Source of the DNA: Bacillota bacterium
GTDB taxonomy: Bacteria; Bacillota; Desulfotomaculia; Desulfotomaculales; Desulfallaceae
Direction of reading: 5' to 3'
DNA length: 64,000 nucleotides
Assembly: GCA_023439185.1 (NCBI GenBank)
Contig: JAEXOR010000037.1
Span: 1-64,000, forward strand
Shown: positions 42,170 through 49,659 of the stretch, one piece after another
Layout of the letters: the number at the start of each line of letters is the position of its first letter
How positions within the stretch are numbered: position 1 is the stretch's first letter
Notes under the pieces: generated by a model
What the model saw: the letters and a program-made list of their open reading frames with translations, nothing else
Database searches by the model: none
What the model was told of the DNA's origin: nothing
Translations under genes and position numbers: made by a program

Positions 42170-42844
42170 ATGCGTATTCTGCTTATTGATGACGATTTAA
42201 AGATTACCGCCATGATGAAAAGGGTGCTTACCTTCGAGGGACACGAGGTAATGACGGCCCCCAACGGCGAAGAAGGCCTGCGCGCAGCCGGGCAGTTTAA
42301 TCCGGCGGTGGTGATCCTGGACATCATGATGCCGGGTATGGACGGCTGGGAAGTCTGCCGCCGGCTGAGGATGGACAGCGATGTGGCGATCCTGCTTTTA
42401 ACGGCCCGGGACGAGGTGGCGGACCGGGTGCGGGGTCTGGATGCCGGCGCGGACGACTACCTGGTGAAGCCCTTTGCCCTGGAGGAACTGCTGGCCCGGG
42501 TGCGGGCGCTGCTGCGGCGCGCCCGCCCGCAGGACAGCCGGGACAAGCTGTCTTTAACCTTCGCCGGCCTGGTGCTGGATATCGAGAGAAGAGAGCTGCG
42601 GCACAGGGAGCAAGTTATCCCGCTGACCACCCGGGAATTTGAGCTGCTCCGTCTTTTTATGGAACACCCGGGCCAGGTGCTGACCCGGGACGTAATCATG
42701 CAGCGCATTTGGGGATATGACTTTGCCGGCGAATCAAACGTGCTGGAGGTCTATATCGGCAATATCCGCCAGAAGCTGGAAATCAGCGGCCGGCAGCGGC
42801 TGATCCACACCGTGCGGGGCGTCGGGTACGTCCTGAAGGAGTGA
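42170..42844 (+). CDS. Response regulator, OmpR/PhoB type
   Basis: The 224-residue regulator has an N-terminal receiver domain. Acidic residues are in LIDDDLKI, the phospho-acceptor Asp in VVILDIMMPGMDGW (about residue 51), and Lys in YLVKPFALEELL. A C-terminal winged-helix DNA-binding domain follows (about 125-224: LTTREFELLRLFMEHPGQVL, NVLEVYIGNIRQKLE). The ATG follows GGGAG. It overlaps the kinase gene (TGATG) and is downstream of htrA, which it probably regulates. Confidence 0.95.
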   Translation: MRILLIDDDLKITAMMKRVLTFEGHEVMTAPNGEEGLRAAGQFNPAVVILDIMMPGMDGWEVCRRLRMDSDVAILLLTARDEVADRVRGLDAGADDYLVKPFALEELLARVRALLRRARPQDSRDKLSLTFAGLVLDIERRELRHREQVIPLTTREFELLRLFMEHPGQVLTRDVIMQRIWGYDFAGESNVLEVYIGNIRQKLEISGRQRLIHTVRGVGYVLKE

Positions 42845-44289
42845 TGTTGAGGTTGTCCCTGCGTTTAAAGCTGACGCTGCTGTACACCGGCGTTTTGTGC
42901 CTGGCCCTGGCGCTTTTTGCCCTGGCGCTCATTTTTACCGCCGGGCGCACTCTGCACCGCGAGGTGGACGAAAGCATCTCGGCCACCGCCGCTTCCGTCG
43001 TCAGGTCCACCGTAATCAGACAATCACCCTTTTCGCTGCAGGAAATAGTCCTGCCCGACATCAACGTTTTCGCCACGCCGGACACTTACCTGCAGGTGGT
43101 GAATGACCGGGGCCGGGTGATCAGACGATCCAACAACCTGGGCCGGCAGGACCTGCCCCTCAGTGAATACACCCTGGAATCCGCAGCGCAAAACCAGGTA
43201 TTTTACGAAACGGTGCGCTCCGGCAAGCAAAACATCCGGGTTTATAATGTTCCCCTGATGGTGGAGGAAGGCCACTTGATGGGCATATTGCAGGTGGGCC
43301 GGACCCTGGCCACCGTTGATTTGCTGCTGGACAAAATAAGGTTTATTGTTTTTGCCGGCGGAGCCGCCACGGTGCTCATTGCCGGCCTGTTGGGCTGGTT
43401 TCTGGCCCGGGCGGCCCTGCACCCGGTGGAAAAAATCAGCCGGACCGCCCTGTCCATCCGGGAGGGCGGAGATTTGAGCAAGCGCATCGACTACGCCGGC
43501 CCCCAGGACGAGCTGGGCCGCATGGTCAGCACCCTGAATGACATGTTCGGACGCCTGGAAGCCCTGTATAACCGGTTGCAGGAAAGCTACGACCTGCAGC
43601 GACGTTTTGTGTCCGACGCCTCCCATGAACTGCGCACGCCGCTGACCACCATCCGGGGCAATACCGAGTTTTTGCTGCAGTCACCGGATTTGGACGCCGG
43701 GACAGCCCGGGAAGCAATGGAGGATATCGCCGGTGAAGCCCGCCGGCTGACCCGGCTGCTGGACCATATGCTGGCCCTGGCCCGGGCCGACGCGGGCTTT
43801 GAAATGGAGAAGAATGCCGTCCCGGTGGATGAACTGTGGCAGGAGATTGCCAGGCAGGCCCGTTTCTGGGCCGGGAGCCGGACACTGGAGCTGTCCGGTC
43901 GCTTACCGGCCGGCAAACTGGTGCAGGCCAGCGCCGACTATTTAAGCCAGCTCGTCTTTATCCTGCTGGATAACGCCTTCAAATATTCGCCGCCGGATAC
44001 CGGAGTGGAGCTGGCCATGCGGGAAAATCCGCCGGGTTGGCTGGAAATCACCGTGGCGGACCGGGGGCCGGGTATCGCCCCCGGAGACGAGGAATTGATC
44101 TTTAACCGGTTTTACCGGGGTGAGGAAGCCCGGTCCCGGGAAGGTTCGGGACTGGGCCTGGCCATCGCCCGATGGATCACCGAGCAGCACCTGGGGAGCA
44201 TCCGGGCCGCCAACCGCCCCGACGGCGGCAGCATTTTCACCGTCCTGTTGCCCTTATCCAAACAACAGCTAAAAAGCCTTTCTTGTTAA
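42844..44289 (+). CDS. Sensor histidine kinase
   Basis: The 481-residue kinase has two membrane helices (about 10-32 and 160-185) flanking an extracytoplasmic sensor region. A HAMP domain (about 185-240), a HisKA domain with the phospho-acceptor His in SDASHELRTPLTTI, and an ATPase domain follow. Motifs are DNAFKYSP (N box), DRGPGIAPGD (G1) and GSGLGLAIA (G2). Its start overlaps the regulator stop. The htrA-regulator-kinase layout resembles cell-envelope stress systems such as CssRS. Confidence 0.95.
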   Translation: MLRLSLRLKLTLLYTGVLCLALALFALALIFTAGRTLHREVDESISATAASVVRSTVIRQSPFSLQEIVLPDINVFATPDTYLQVVNDRGRVIRRSNNLGRQDLPLSEYTLESAAQNQVFYETVRSGKQNIRVYNVPLMVEEGHLMGILQVGRTLATVDLLLDKIRFIVFAGGAATVLIAGLLGWFLARAALHPVEKISRTALSIREGGDLSKRIDYAGPQDELGRMVSTLNDMFGRLEALYNRLQESYDLQRRFVSDASHELRTPLTTIRGNTEFLLQSPDLDAGTAREAMEDIAGEARRLTRLLDHMLALARADAGFEMEKNAVPVDELWQEIARQARFWAGSRTLELSGRLPAGKLVQASADYLSQLVFILLDNAFKYSPPDTGVELAMRENPPGWLEITVADRGPGIAPGDEELIFNRFYRGEEARSREGSGLGLAIARWITEQHLGSIRAANRPDGGSIFTVLLPLSKQQLKSLSC

Positions 44290-44308
44290 AGGAAGGTGGA
44301 CCGCCGCA

Positions 44309-44327
44309 GGCGGTGGAGGGATTCCAG
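44309..44327 (+). repeat. 19-nt direct repeat, left copy
   Basis: GGCGGTGGAGGGATTCCAG lies 20 nt after the kinase stop. The same 19 nt with one change (GGCGGTGGAAGGATTCCAG) recurs at 45113-45131, so the copies flank the toxin-antitoxin pair. Confidence 0.7.
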
Positions 44328-44364
44328 GGGGGCTTTCTTATTTTTATAGTTTAGTTTCTAAACA

Positions 44365-44402
44365 GCAGAAAACCAGCCACGTAATCGTGACTGGTTTTCT
44401 GC
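44365..44402. terminator. Terminator-like hairpin upstream of the toxin-antitoxin pair
   Basis: GCAGAAAACCAGCCACG (44365-44381) pairs with CGTGACTGGTTTTCTGC (44386-44402) with one G-U. A/T tracts at both ends allow it to end the kinase transcript. Confidence 0.7.
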
Positions 44403-44492
44403 CGTTAGCGCTTTTCAAAGAAAGCGCTGTTGTTTTTGACGTTGTTTTTTACGATAAATTATCATACAATAATATCAAAAAGAGGTGCTATT

Positions 44493-44750
44493 ATGCCAAA
44501 CATAAAACCGGTTTCAGATTTGAGAAATTATAACGAGGTTTTGAAAGACGTTACAATAGGTAACCCGGTGTTCTTAACGAAGAACGGCAGAGGACGCTAT
44601 GCACTTATCGATATTGCAGATTATGAGAAAACGCAGGCGACAATCAAGCTGATGAGTGAGCTTGCCAGGGGACGGGAATCGGGCGAAGAAAAGGGATGGA
44701 TACTACATGAGGATGTGAGATCATACTTTAAAGGGAAAACAAATGAATAG
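44493..44750 (+). CDS. Phd/YefM-type antitoxin
   Basis: The 85-residue protein begins MPNIKPVSDLRNYNEVLKDV, followed by GNPVFLTKNGRGRYALIDI, the typical Phd/YefM fold start, and a flexible C-terminus (GWILHEDVRSYFKGKTNE) for toxin binding. AGAGGTG precedes the ATG at 44493. It overlaps the toxin gene by 8 nt. Base composition is visibly more AT-rich than the neighbouring protease and kinase genes, consistent with acquisition. Confidence 0.85.
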   Translation: MPNIKPVSDLRNYNEVLKDVTIGNPVFLTKNGRGRYALIDIADYEKTQATIKLMSELARGRESGEEKGWILHEDVRSYFKGKTNE

Positions 44751-45083
44751 GCTGCATTATTCTCCTGAAGCTCTGAACGACCTTGACGAGATATGGACGT
44801 ATATTTCTGAAGAATTGCATAACCCTGCAGCTGCACTGAATACAGTAGAATACATATTGAATGCTATAGATAATCTGCGGAAATTCTCAGAAATGGGGCC
44901 ACCACTAAACTTGATCACAGGAATTGAGAGTAATTACCGTTTTCTTGTTTGCGGAAAATATATTGCTTTTTATCGTGTTGACAAGGTTGAAGTAACTTTG
45001 ACCGTATACTATACGGCGGGCGGAATTACATGCGTATTTTGTTCGGTAATTTACCAGATGACGAAAATTTAGAGGATAAATAA
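44743..45083 (+). pseudogene. ParE/RelE-type toxin gene with a C-terminal frameshift
   Basis: The frame from ATG 44743 encodes a ParE/RelE-type toxin: SPEALNDLDEIWTYISEEL, NTVEYILNAIDNLRKFSEMG and GIESNYRFLVCGKYIAFYRV. Up to about 45012 it looks normal. It then reads YTAGGITCVFCSVIYQMTKI to a stop at 45072. In another frame from about 45015, the sequence gives GGRNYMRILFGNLPDDEN, a normal ParE C-terminus, ending at a stop at 45083. A 2-nt gain or 1-nt loss near TATACTATACGG (45004-45015) explains this. If real, the toxin lacks its proper C-terminus and is likely inactive. Confidence 0.75.
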
Positions 45084-45112
45084 CCCGAGCGGAGAAAAAA
45101 GTATCAAAAACG

Positions 45113-45131
45113 GGCGGTGGAAGGATTCCAG
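45113..45131 (+). repeat. 19-nt direct repeat, right copy
   Basis: This copy differs by one base from 44309-44327. It lies directly before the truncated ATPase gene and marks the right edge of the toxin-antitoxin insertion. Confidence 0.7.
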
Positions 45132-45135
45132 AGAA

Positions 45136-45627
45136 ATGCTTGAGGAAAAAATCAACCAAACGATGGTTGGCCGCAGCCTTGAAACAGAAATGTTTAAAAA
45201 GCAATTCGACCGCGTTCTGGAAGGCGGCATGGGACTAACCATTGTTTCCGGACGGCCGGGTATCGGCAAGAGTTTTTTCGTGGAGCATGCCGCAGGCATA
45301 TTCACAGGCGGAAGCGCAACCTACGTCCACGGCAAGTTCCGGCAATATGACAGCAGCCCGCTGATCGCTTTTTCGGAAATAATTGAACAGACGATCAGAC
45401 ATATCCTCACCCTGCCCGGGTCAGCCTTAAAAAATATCAAAAACGACTTAAACCATAAATTAGGCGCCGACGCAAGGCTTATCCTATCTGTCTGTCCTTA
45501 CGCGCAAAGACTTTTAGGAACTCAAAAATTATGGGAAACCTTCCTTAACGGCTTGCACAGCTTTACCAATGATTTTTTTGCGGATGGACGAGATCAGGGC
45601 AGACAGGCGCCAAGGGAGACGTTATGA
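45136..45627 (+). pseudogene. AAA-type ATPase domain, truncated
   Basis: The 163-codon frame encodes only the start of a large AAA_16-type ATPase: MVGRSLETEMFKKQFDRVLE, Walker A VSGRPGIGKSFFVEHAAGI, and YVHGKFRQYDSSPLIAFSE. Comparable regulator/kinase proteins run to many hundreds of residues with Walker B and sensor motifs; none is visible here. The frame ends in low-similarity residues (DGRDQGRQAPRE), so this is a 3'-truncated remnant. There is no clear ribosome site before the ATG. Confidence 0.7.
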
Positions 45628-45719
45628 TTGGCTTCTTTTTTATTTACATGCTAGAATAAAGATGACAGCAGTAATGTAGTGTAATTTATGATGTGACAAT
45701 TCGCCGGGAGGTGATATGT

Positions 45720-46065
45720 ATGAGGATACTTAATGTTAATATCCCTGTATCGGAAGAAATACTTTTTGTGCTTAAAAAAGATGAAAAATCTCTACAGGAA
45801 GAAGCAAGAAAAATACTTGCCCTGCAGTTTTTTAAGGAACGGAAACTGTCTCTTGGCAAAGCGGCTGAACTCGCGGGTATGGACAAGGATGACTTTGTTA
45901 CTCTTCTTGGCAGGAACAAGATTGATATATACCCATTATACGGAGCGAGAACTGGAACAGGAGCTTGAAGCTGTAGATCAGTTTGTGGAGGATTTTATGC
46001 ATGAAGGTGGGCAGGAAATCCGGCAACTGCCTGCCGGGGAAAATAGAAACAAGAGCGTAGAATAA
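45720..46065 (+). pseudogene. UPF0175 family (antitoxin-like) gene with a frameshift
   Basis: ATG at 45720 follows GGGAGGTG. The protein reads MRILNVNIPVSEEILFVLKK and KLSLGKAAELAGMDKDDFVTLLGRNKIDIY, the UPF0175 pattern. At CCC (45932-45934) the frame breaks: continuing gives PLYGARTGTGA and a stop at 45968. The next frame gives HYTERELEQELEAVDQFVED and continues to 46065. Removing one C restores the typical UPF0175 C-terminus. No adjacent PIN-type toxin gene is visible. Confidence 0.75.
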
Positions 46066-46068
46066 CGC

Positions 46069-46104
46069 AAAAGGGCTTGACCTCCACAAGAGGTTAGCCC
46101 TTTT
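46069..46104 (+). terminator. Terminator after the UPF0175 gene
   Basis: AAAAGGGCTTGACCTC (46069-46084) pairs with GAGGTTAGCCCTTTT (46090-46104), with one bulged base on the left arm, followed by CTCAAT. Confidence 0.7.
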
Positions 46105-46139
46105 CTCAATAACAGGGGGAACGGTTCTTCTGTGTCCTA

Positions 46140-46163
46140 ACGGGCGCCCGCGAGGGGAGCCCC
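46140..46163. repeat. GC-rich intergenic palindrome (GGGCGCCC family), copy 2
   Basis: CGGGCGCCCGCGAGGGGAGCCCC matches the element at 38149-38175 (GGGCGCCCGCCAGGGGCGCCC) with a few changes. It lies just before the 3' end of the GerW gene. Confidence 0.5.
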
Positions 46164-46165
46164 TA

Positions 46166-46507
46166 CTATTCTTTTTGGGTTTTAATTTTCTCAATCACAT
46201 CGGGGATCATTTCCGCCAGCTTGGCCAGGCTGCCCTTCTGGCTCAGCGAGTACACCTGCACGTCATCCCCCTGCACGATTAAAAGCGCCGTCGGGCTCAG
46301 CTTCATACCGGCGCCGGCCCCGGTGCCTTTACCGCCCTGGTTCGTACTGTCCTGCCCCTCGCCGCTGCCCATGCCAAAACCCACGGCGGCGGTGACAATG
46401 GGAATAATGGTTGTGCTGCCGCTGACAATGGGTTCGCCAACGACGGTCTTGGTGGAAATAAGGTTCTCCAGGCGTGACACAAGGGTTTCAATGTCTTCTT
46501 TAAACAT
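46166..46507 (-). CDS. GerW family sporulation protein (YtfJ)
   Basis: The 113-residue protein contains IETLVSRLENLISTKTVVG, IPIVTAAVGFGMGSGEG, a Gly-rich loop (GGKGTGAGAGMKLSPTALL) and VYSLSQKG, the YtfJ/GerW signature. GerW family proteins are required for spore germination with some germinants in Bacillus. ATG at 46507 has GGAGA 10 nt upstream. It overlaps the DUF2953 gene by 8 nt, a common pairing in clostridia. Confidence 0.92.
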   Translation of the reverse strand: MFKEDIETLVSRLENLISTKTVVGEPIVSGSTTIIPIVTAAVGFGMGSGEGQDSTNQGGKGTGAGAGMKLSPTALLIVQGDDVQVYSLSQKGSLAKLAEMIPDVIEKIKTQKE

Positions 46508-47195
46508 ATTGGACACTCTCCTTTATCTTTTTTCGCTTTATTTTTGTCTTCAGCACAGCCCACCAGAGTTTCCTAACCGGTTTGGCCAGTAAAAAACAGG
46601 TGCTGTGCCAAAGGATGGCGATAGGCACAATCCGGCCTGATGTTTCACCGATGATATCGATAAACGGGCCGCTGAAATCAGCATCCAGGTCAAGGTTTAT
46701 ATTTCCGGCGCGCAGAGCCGCGACCAGCCCGGCCAAAAATCCGGTTACCGCCGGGTCATCGGCGCCGTATACGCCGCTCAGCCGCAGTCGCAGACCCAAA
46801 GATTTATATAATTTTTTCAAGTAGCCCAGCACAGCCGCCAGCATTTCTCTGTTTAGAACGGCTATGACAGGTGGAAAGCCGGACCTGTTCCGGCCGGTTT
46901 GTTTTTTGCTCTGTTTGGGCTTCCGCCCGGTTCGCTTGTCCTCTTCCGCCGAATCAGCCCTATCTTTTTTCCGGGATGCGGACAGATTGATCCCGGCCAA
47001 TTTGAACCGGGCAGAAGTTCCCCGGCCTTTCATTTCCACATCGGCGGTGAACAGCCCCCAGCCCCAGGTAATTTTTGATTCCAGGCGTCGTTTATCCTGC
47101 CCCAGGCAGCCTCCGGCCTGAAAAGTCAGCGGTATGCTGATCAGTCCCACAAGCACCAGAACCAGGACTGCCGGTAAGACTATCCATCCGCTCAA
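46500..47195 (-). CDS. DUF2953 domain protein
   Basis: The 231-residue protein has an N-terminal membrane segment (about 5-25), then a LESKITWGWGLFTADVEMKG beta region and a charged linker (KDRADSAEEDKRTGRKPKQ). The C-terminal domain contains LRLRLSGVYGADDPAVTGFL and NINLDLDADFSGPFI. This is the DUF2953 pattern, usually adjacent to ytfJ and implicated in sporulation by context only. It overlaps the anti-sigma gene end by 4 nt. Confidence 0.88.
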   Translation of the reverse strand: MSGWIVLPAVLVLVLVGLISIPLTFQAGGCLGQDKRRLESKITWGWGLFTADVEMKGRGTSARFKLAGINLSASRKKDRADSAEEDKRTGRKPKQSKKQTGRNRSGFPPVIAVLNREMLAAVLGYLKKLYKSLGLRLRLSGVYGADDPAVTGFLAGLVAALRAGNINLDLDADFSGPFIDIIGETSGRIVPIAILWHSTCFLLAKPVRKLWWAVLKTKIKRKKIKESVQYV

Positions 47196-47623
47196 GACTT
47201 ATCACGCCTCCTGCCGGCCATCTTAACCAATACGGACGCGGCGCCTTTCAGCACAACCGGCAAACCGTTCCCGGCGGCCCTGGCCAGGGACATCATTTGA
47301 CGCGAACCGGGAATCTGAGTCACACCGTCCAAGGCGCACTGCCAGGCCAGTTTCTGGCCTGCCAGGAAACTGCTTCCGGAAGCAGTTTCCCTTTCCCGCC
47401 TAAACGCCCTGGTCATGGAGATGGCCTGCTGGCGGATCAAGGGCAGTTCCCAGGGAATTTCAACCGCTTCATCCTGCTCCAGTTCAAGCCACAACAGCCT
47501 GAGTCTGGCCAACTCACTACGGCAGGCGGGGCACCGGGCCAGGTGACGCCGGACAGCTTCCGACTCGGCCGCCTCCAGTTCACCGTCCAAAAAAACCTGT
47601 AGAATTTCGACGCTGCATTGCAT
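47192..47623 (-). CDS. Anti-sigma factor with zinc-finger (zf-HC2)
   Basis: The 143-residue protein begins MQCSVEILQVFLDGELEAAE and carries the HxxxCxxC motif HLARCPAC (about 27-34), typical of zinc-binding anti-sigma factors. A helical region and a basic C-terminus follow (KMAGRRRDKS); no strong membrane helix is seen, although ALDGV...PVVLKGAASVLV is weakly hydrophobic. ATG at 47623 follows GGGAGGG; the open frame extends upstream into the sigma gene. It lies 2 nt after the ECF sigma stop and overlaps DUF2953. Confidence 0.85.
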   Translation of the reverse strand: MQCSVEILQVFLDGELEAAESEAVRRHLARCPACRSELARLRLLWLELEQDEAVEIPWELPLIRQQAISMTRAFRRERETASGSSFLAGQKLAWQCALDGVTQIPGSRQMMSLARAAGNGLPVVLKGAASVLVKMAGRRRDKS

Positions 47624-47625
47624 GG

Positions 47626-48225
47626 TTAGCCCTCCCATCCGTAAACGCCGGCCAGTTGGCGGCGCAACTGCTGTCGGGCTCTGAACAAATGAGTCTTTAC
47701 AGTGCCCTGCGGCAGGCCGGTTTCGGCGGCAATTTCCTCGTAGCTCAGCCCTTCCCGGTGCCGCAGCACCAGCACCAGCCTCAATTGCGGGGGCAGTCGG
47801 TTCGTCTCCCGCCGGATTATTTCCCGGGCATCCCGCCATACCGCGATACTCTCCGGCCCCTCACGGTCTCCGGACAGGGTATCTCCCAGCACAATATCTT
47901 CGGCCACCGGCTGCTCCAGCGAAACAGTATCCGGAGTACGCCGCCGGAGACAGTTCAGGCAGGCGTTTACAGTAACCCGCCTGAGCCAGGGTTTAAAGGG
48001 CAAGCCAGGCTGATACCTGTTCAACCCGGTCAACACTTTCATCAGCGCCTCCTGGGTAAAGTCCAGGGCGTCGTCGCGCGAGCCGCTAATCCGAAAGCAC
48101 AAGCGGTAAACATAGGCTTCGTAACGGGCCAAAAGCAGCCGCCACGCTTCCTCGTCGCCGTCACGGCAGCGCATGATCAAGTTTTGCTCCGCGCTGACAT
48201 CCACCCCGGGGTCCCCCTTTGGCAT
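47626..48225 (-). CDS. ECF RNA polymerase sigma factor
   Basis: The 199-residue protein has sigma-70 region 2 (EEAWRLLLARYEAYVYRLCF, SRDDALDFTQEALMKVLTGL, FKPWLRRVTVNACLNCLRRR) and region 4 (LPPQLRLVLVLRHREGLSYE, ETGLPQGTVKTHLFRARQQL). It is cotranscribed with its zf-HC2 anti-sigma. The signal is unknown. The start is uncertain: ATG at 48225 has no good site, whereas GTG at 48201 has AAGGGGG about 9 nt upstream. Confidence 0.93.
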   Translation of the reverse strand: MPKGDPGVDVSAEQNLIMRCRDGDEEAWRLLLARYEAYVYRLCFRISGSRDDALDFTQEALMKVLTGLNRYQPGLPFKPWLRRVTVNACLNCLRRRTPDTVSLEQPVAEDIVLGDTLSGDREGPESIAVWRDAREIIRRETNRLPPQLRLVLVLRHREGLSYEEIAAETGLPQGTVKTHLFRARQQLRRQLAGVYGWEG

Positions 48226-48302
48226 CTATGATCTATATAAACAGTTTTTCAGGAAAAGTTTCAATAATTTCCGTTCAAGTTTAAAAAATTTTTTCCAAAG
48301 CA

Positions 48303-48350
48303 TTGACCTCACATTGCCTATATAATATACTGTGTATATACTATATATAC
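48303..48350 (+). promoter_or_regulatory. Promoter and operator of the YtrA-type ABC operon
   Basis: TTGACC (48303-48308) and TATACT (48326-48331) are 17 nt apart. GTATATACTATATATAC (48334-48350) follows as a 7-3-7 palindrome, placed to block transcription and well suited to a GntR dimer. It lies 12 nt before the regulator ATG. Confidence 0.65.
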
Positions 48351-48361
48351 AGGTGATTGCC

Positions 48362-48757
48362 ATGCTGATTCCAATTGCCAAAAACAGCCCGCTGCCGGCT
48401 TATCAGCAGATGTTTAACAATATTGAAAAGAAGATCCTCACCGGTGAGCTGCAGCCCGAAGATCCCCTGCCTTCCATCCGCCAGTTGGCCCAGGATAATC
48501 TGGTCAGCATCATTACCGTACGCCGGGCTTACAGCGAACTGGAAAGGAAGCATTTAATCTACAGCCGCCCCGGGCTGGGCTCCTTCGTGGCCCAGCTCGA
48601 CGCCGGCAGGCGCCGGGAGATGCAAATTGAACTACTCCGGCCGTTGCTGGTGGAAACTGTGCGCAAGGCCCGGGAATTAAACATTGACCCGGCCCGGCTG
48701 ATGGATTTGCTGAGCGATATAATCCGGGAGTTTTACGCCAAAGGAGGAGAAAAATAA
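48362..48757 (+). CDS. GntR family regulator, YtrA type
   Basis: The 131-residue protein has an N-terminal winged helix (LPAYQQMFNNIEKKILTGEL, DPLPSIRQLAQDNLVSIITV) and a short C-terminal helical dimerisation region, as in the YtrA subfamily. It heads an ABC transporter operon and probably represses it; a TATATA palindrome overlaps its promoter. ATG at 48362 follows AGGTGATT. It overlaps the ATPase gene (TAATG). Confidence 0.92.
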   Translation: MLIPIAKNSPLPAYQQMFNNIEKKILTGELQPEDPLPSIRQLAQDNLVSIITVRRAYSELERKHLIYSRPGLGSFVAQLDAGRRREMQIELLRPLLVETVRKARELNIDPARLMDLLSDIIREFYAKGGEK

Positions 48758-49659
48758 TGCACGACCCGGCCGTTCAAACCGTTAACCTGACCAAACGCTA
48801 CGGTTCTTCCGCAGCTTTGCAGGACGTTAATCTGGAAGTACCGAGAGAAAGCATCTTCGCCGTGCTGGGGCCCAACGGCGCGGGCAAGACTTCCCTGTTC
48901 AAGATCCTGACCGGGCTGGCAGCCCCCACTTCCGGTGAAGTCCGGGTGCTGGGCCGCCGGATAGACGCCAGGGAAAACGATTTCAGGACCCGGATCGGCT
49001 ACGTGGCCGAAAGCCCGGTGATGTACGGTTATTATTCTGCCCGGGAAATAGCCGTCTTTTGCGCGTCCCTGTATCCCCGCTGGAATCCGCGGTTGGTGGA
49101 CTCGGCCTTTGAGCAGCTAAGTATCCCGGCGGACAAGAAAATCAAGGAGCTTTCCCACGGCCAGCAAAGCGCCCTGGCCCTGATCCTGGCCCTGGGCCCC
49201 GAGCCGGAGTTGCTGATCCTGGATGAACCGGGGGCCGGCTTGGACCCCATCAAAAGAAGGGATTATTTTAAACTGCTGATGGAACAGGTGGTGGCCCTGG
49301 GCAGCACGGTACTTTTATCCTCCCATACCCTGCACGAGGTGGAACGGCTGGCCGACCGGGTGGCTTTTCTGAGCCGGGGGCGCCTGGTGGTGGTTAAGGA
49401 CACCGCCGAGCTGAAAACCGGCGTAAAAAGAATCCGGGTGGTGTTCCAGGGCCGGGCGCCGGAAGACGCCTTTAAATATCCGGACATCACCAGGGTGGAA
49501 CCCGAAGGGGCCGGTTACCTGCTGACAGTCGCCGGAAACGCCCAAGGGGTGCTGGAGGAATTATCCCGCCATCCGCACTTCGCTCTGGAAATAATCGACC
49601 TGGACCTGGAGGACATCTTCGTCGAATATACCCGCCGGGAGGGGGCTCAAACGGAATGA
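48757..49659 (+). CDS. ABC transporter ATP-binding protein
   Basis: The 300-residue ATPase has Walker A AVLGPNGAGKTSLFKILTG, signature LSHGQQSALALILAL (a slightly diverged LSGGQ), Walker B LLILDEPGAGLD and switch His in LLSSHTLHEVE. A C-terminal extension (about 215-300) is typical of ABC-2 exporters. It is coupled to the GntR and permease genes. Function: export or resistance, substrate unknown. Confidence 0.95.
   Translation: MHDPAVQTVNLTKRYGSSAALQDVNLEVPRESIFAVLGPNGAGKTSLFKILTGLAAPTSGEVRVLGRRIDARENDFRTRIGYVAESPVMYGYYSAREIAVFCASLYPRWNPRLVDSAFEQLSIPADKKIKELSHGQQSALALILALGPEPELLILDEPGAGLDPIKRRDYFKLLMEQVVALGSTVLLSSHTLHEVERLADRVAFLSRGRLVVVKDTAELKTGVKRIRVVFQGRAPEDAFKYPDITRVEPEGAGYLLTVAGNAQGVLEELSRHPHFALEIIDLDLEDIFVEYTRREGAQTE

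Noticed and set aside
44743..46065. Programmed frameshifting in the toxin or UPF0175 genes
   Set aside because: No slippery heptamer or downstream pseudoknot is apparent at either site; indels in decaying genes or sequencing errors are simpler.
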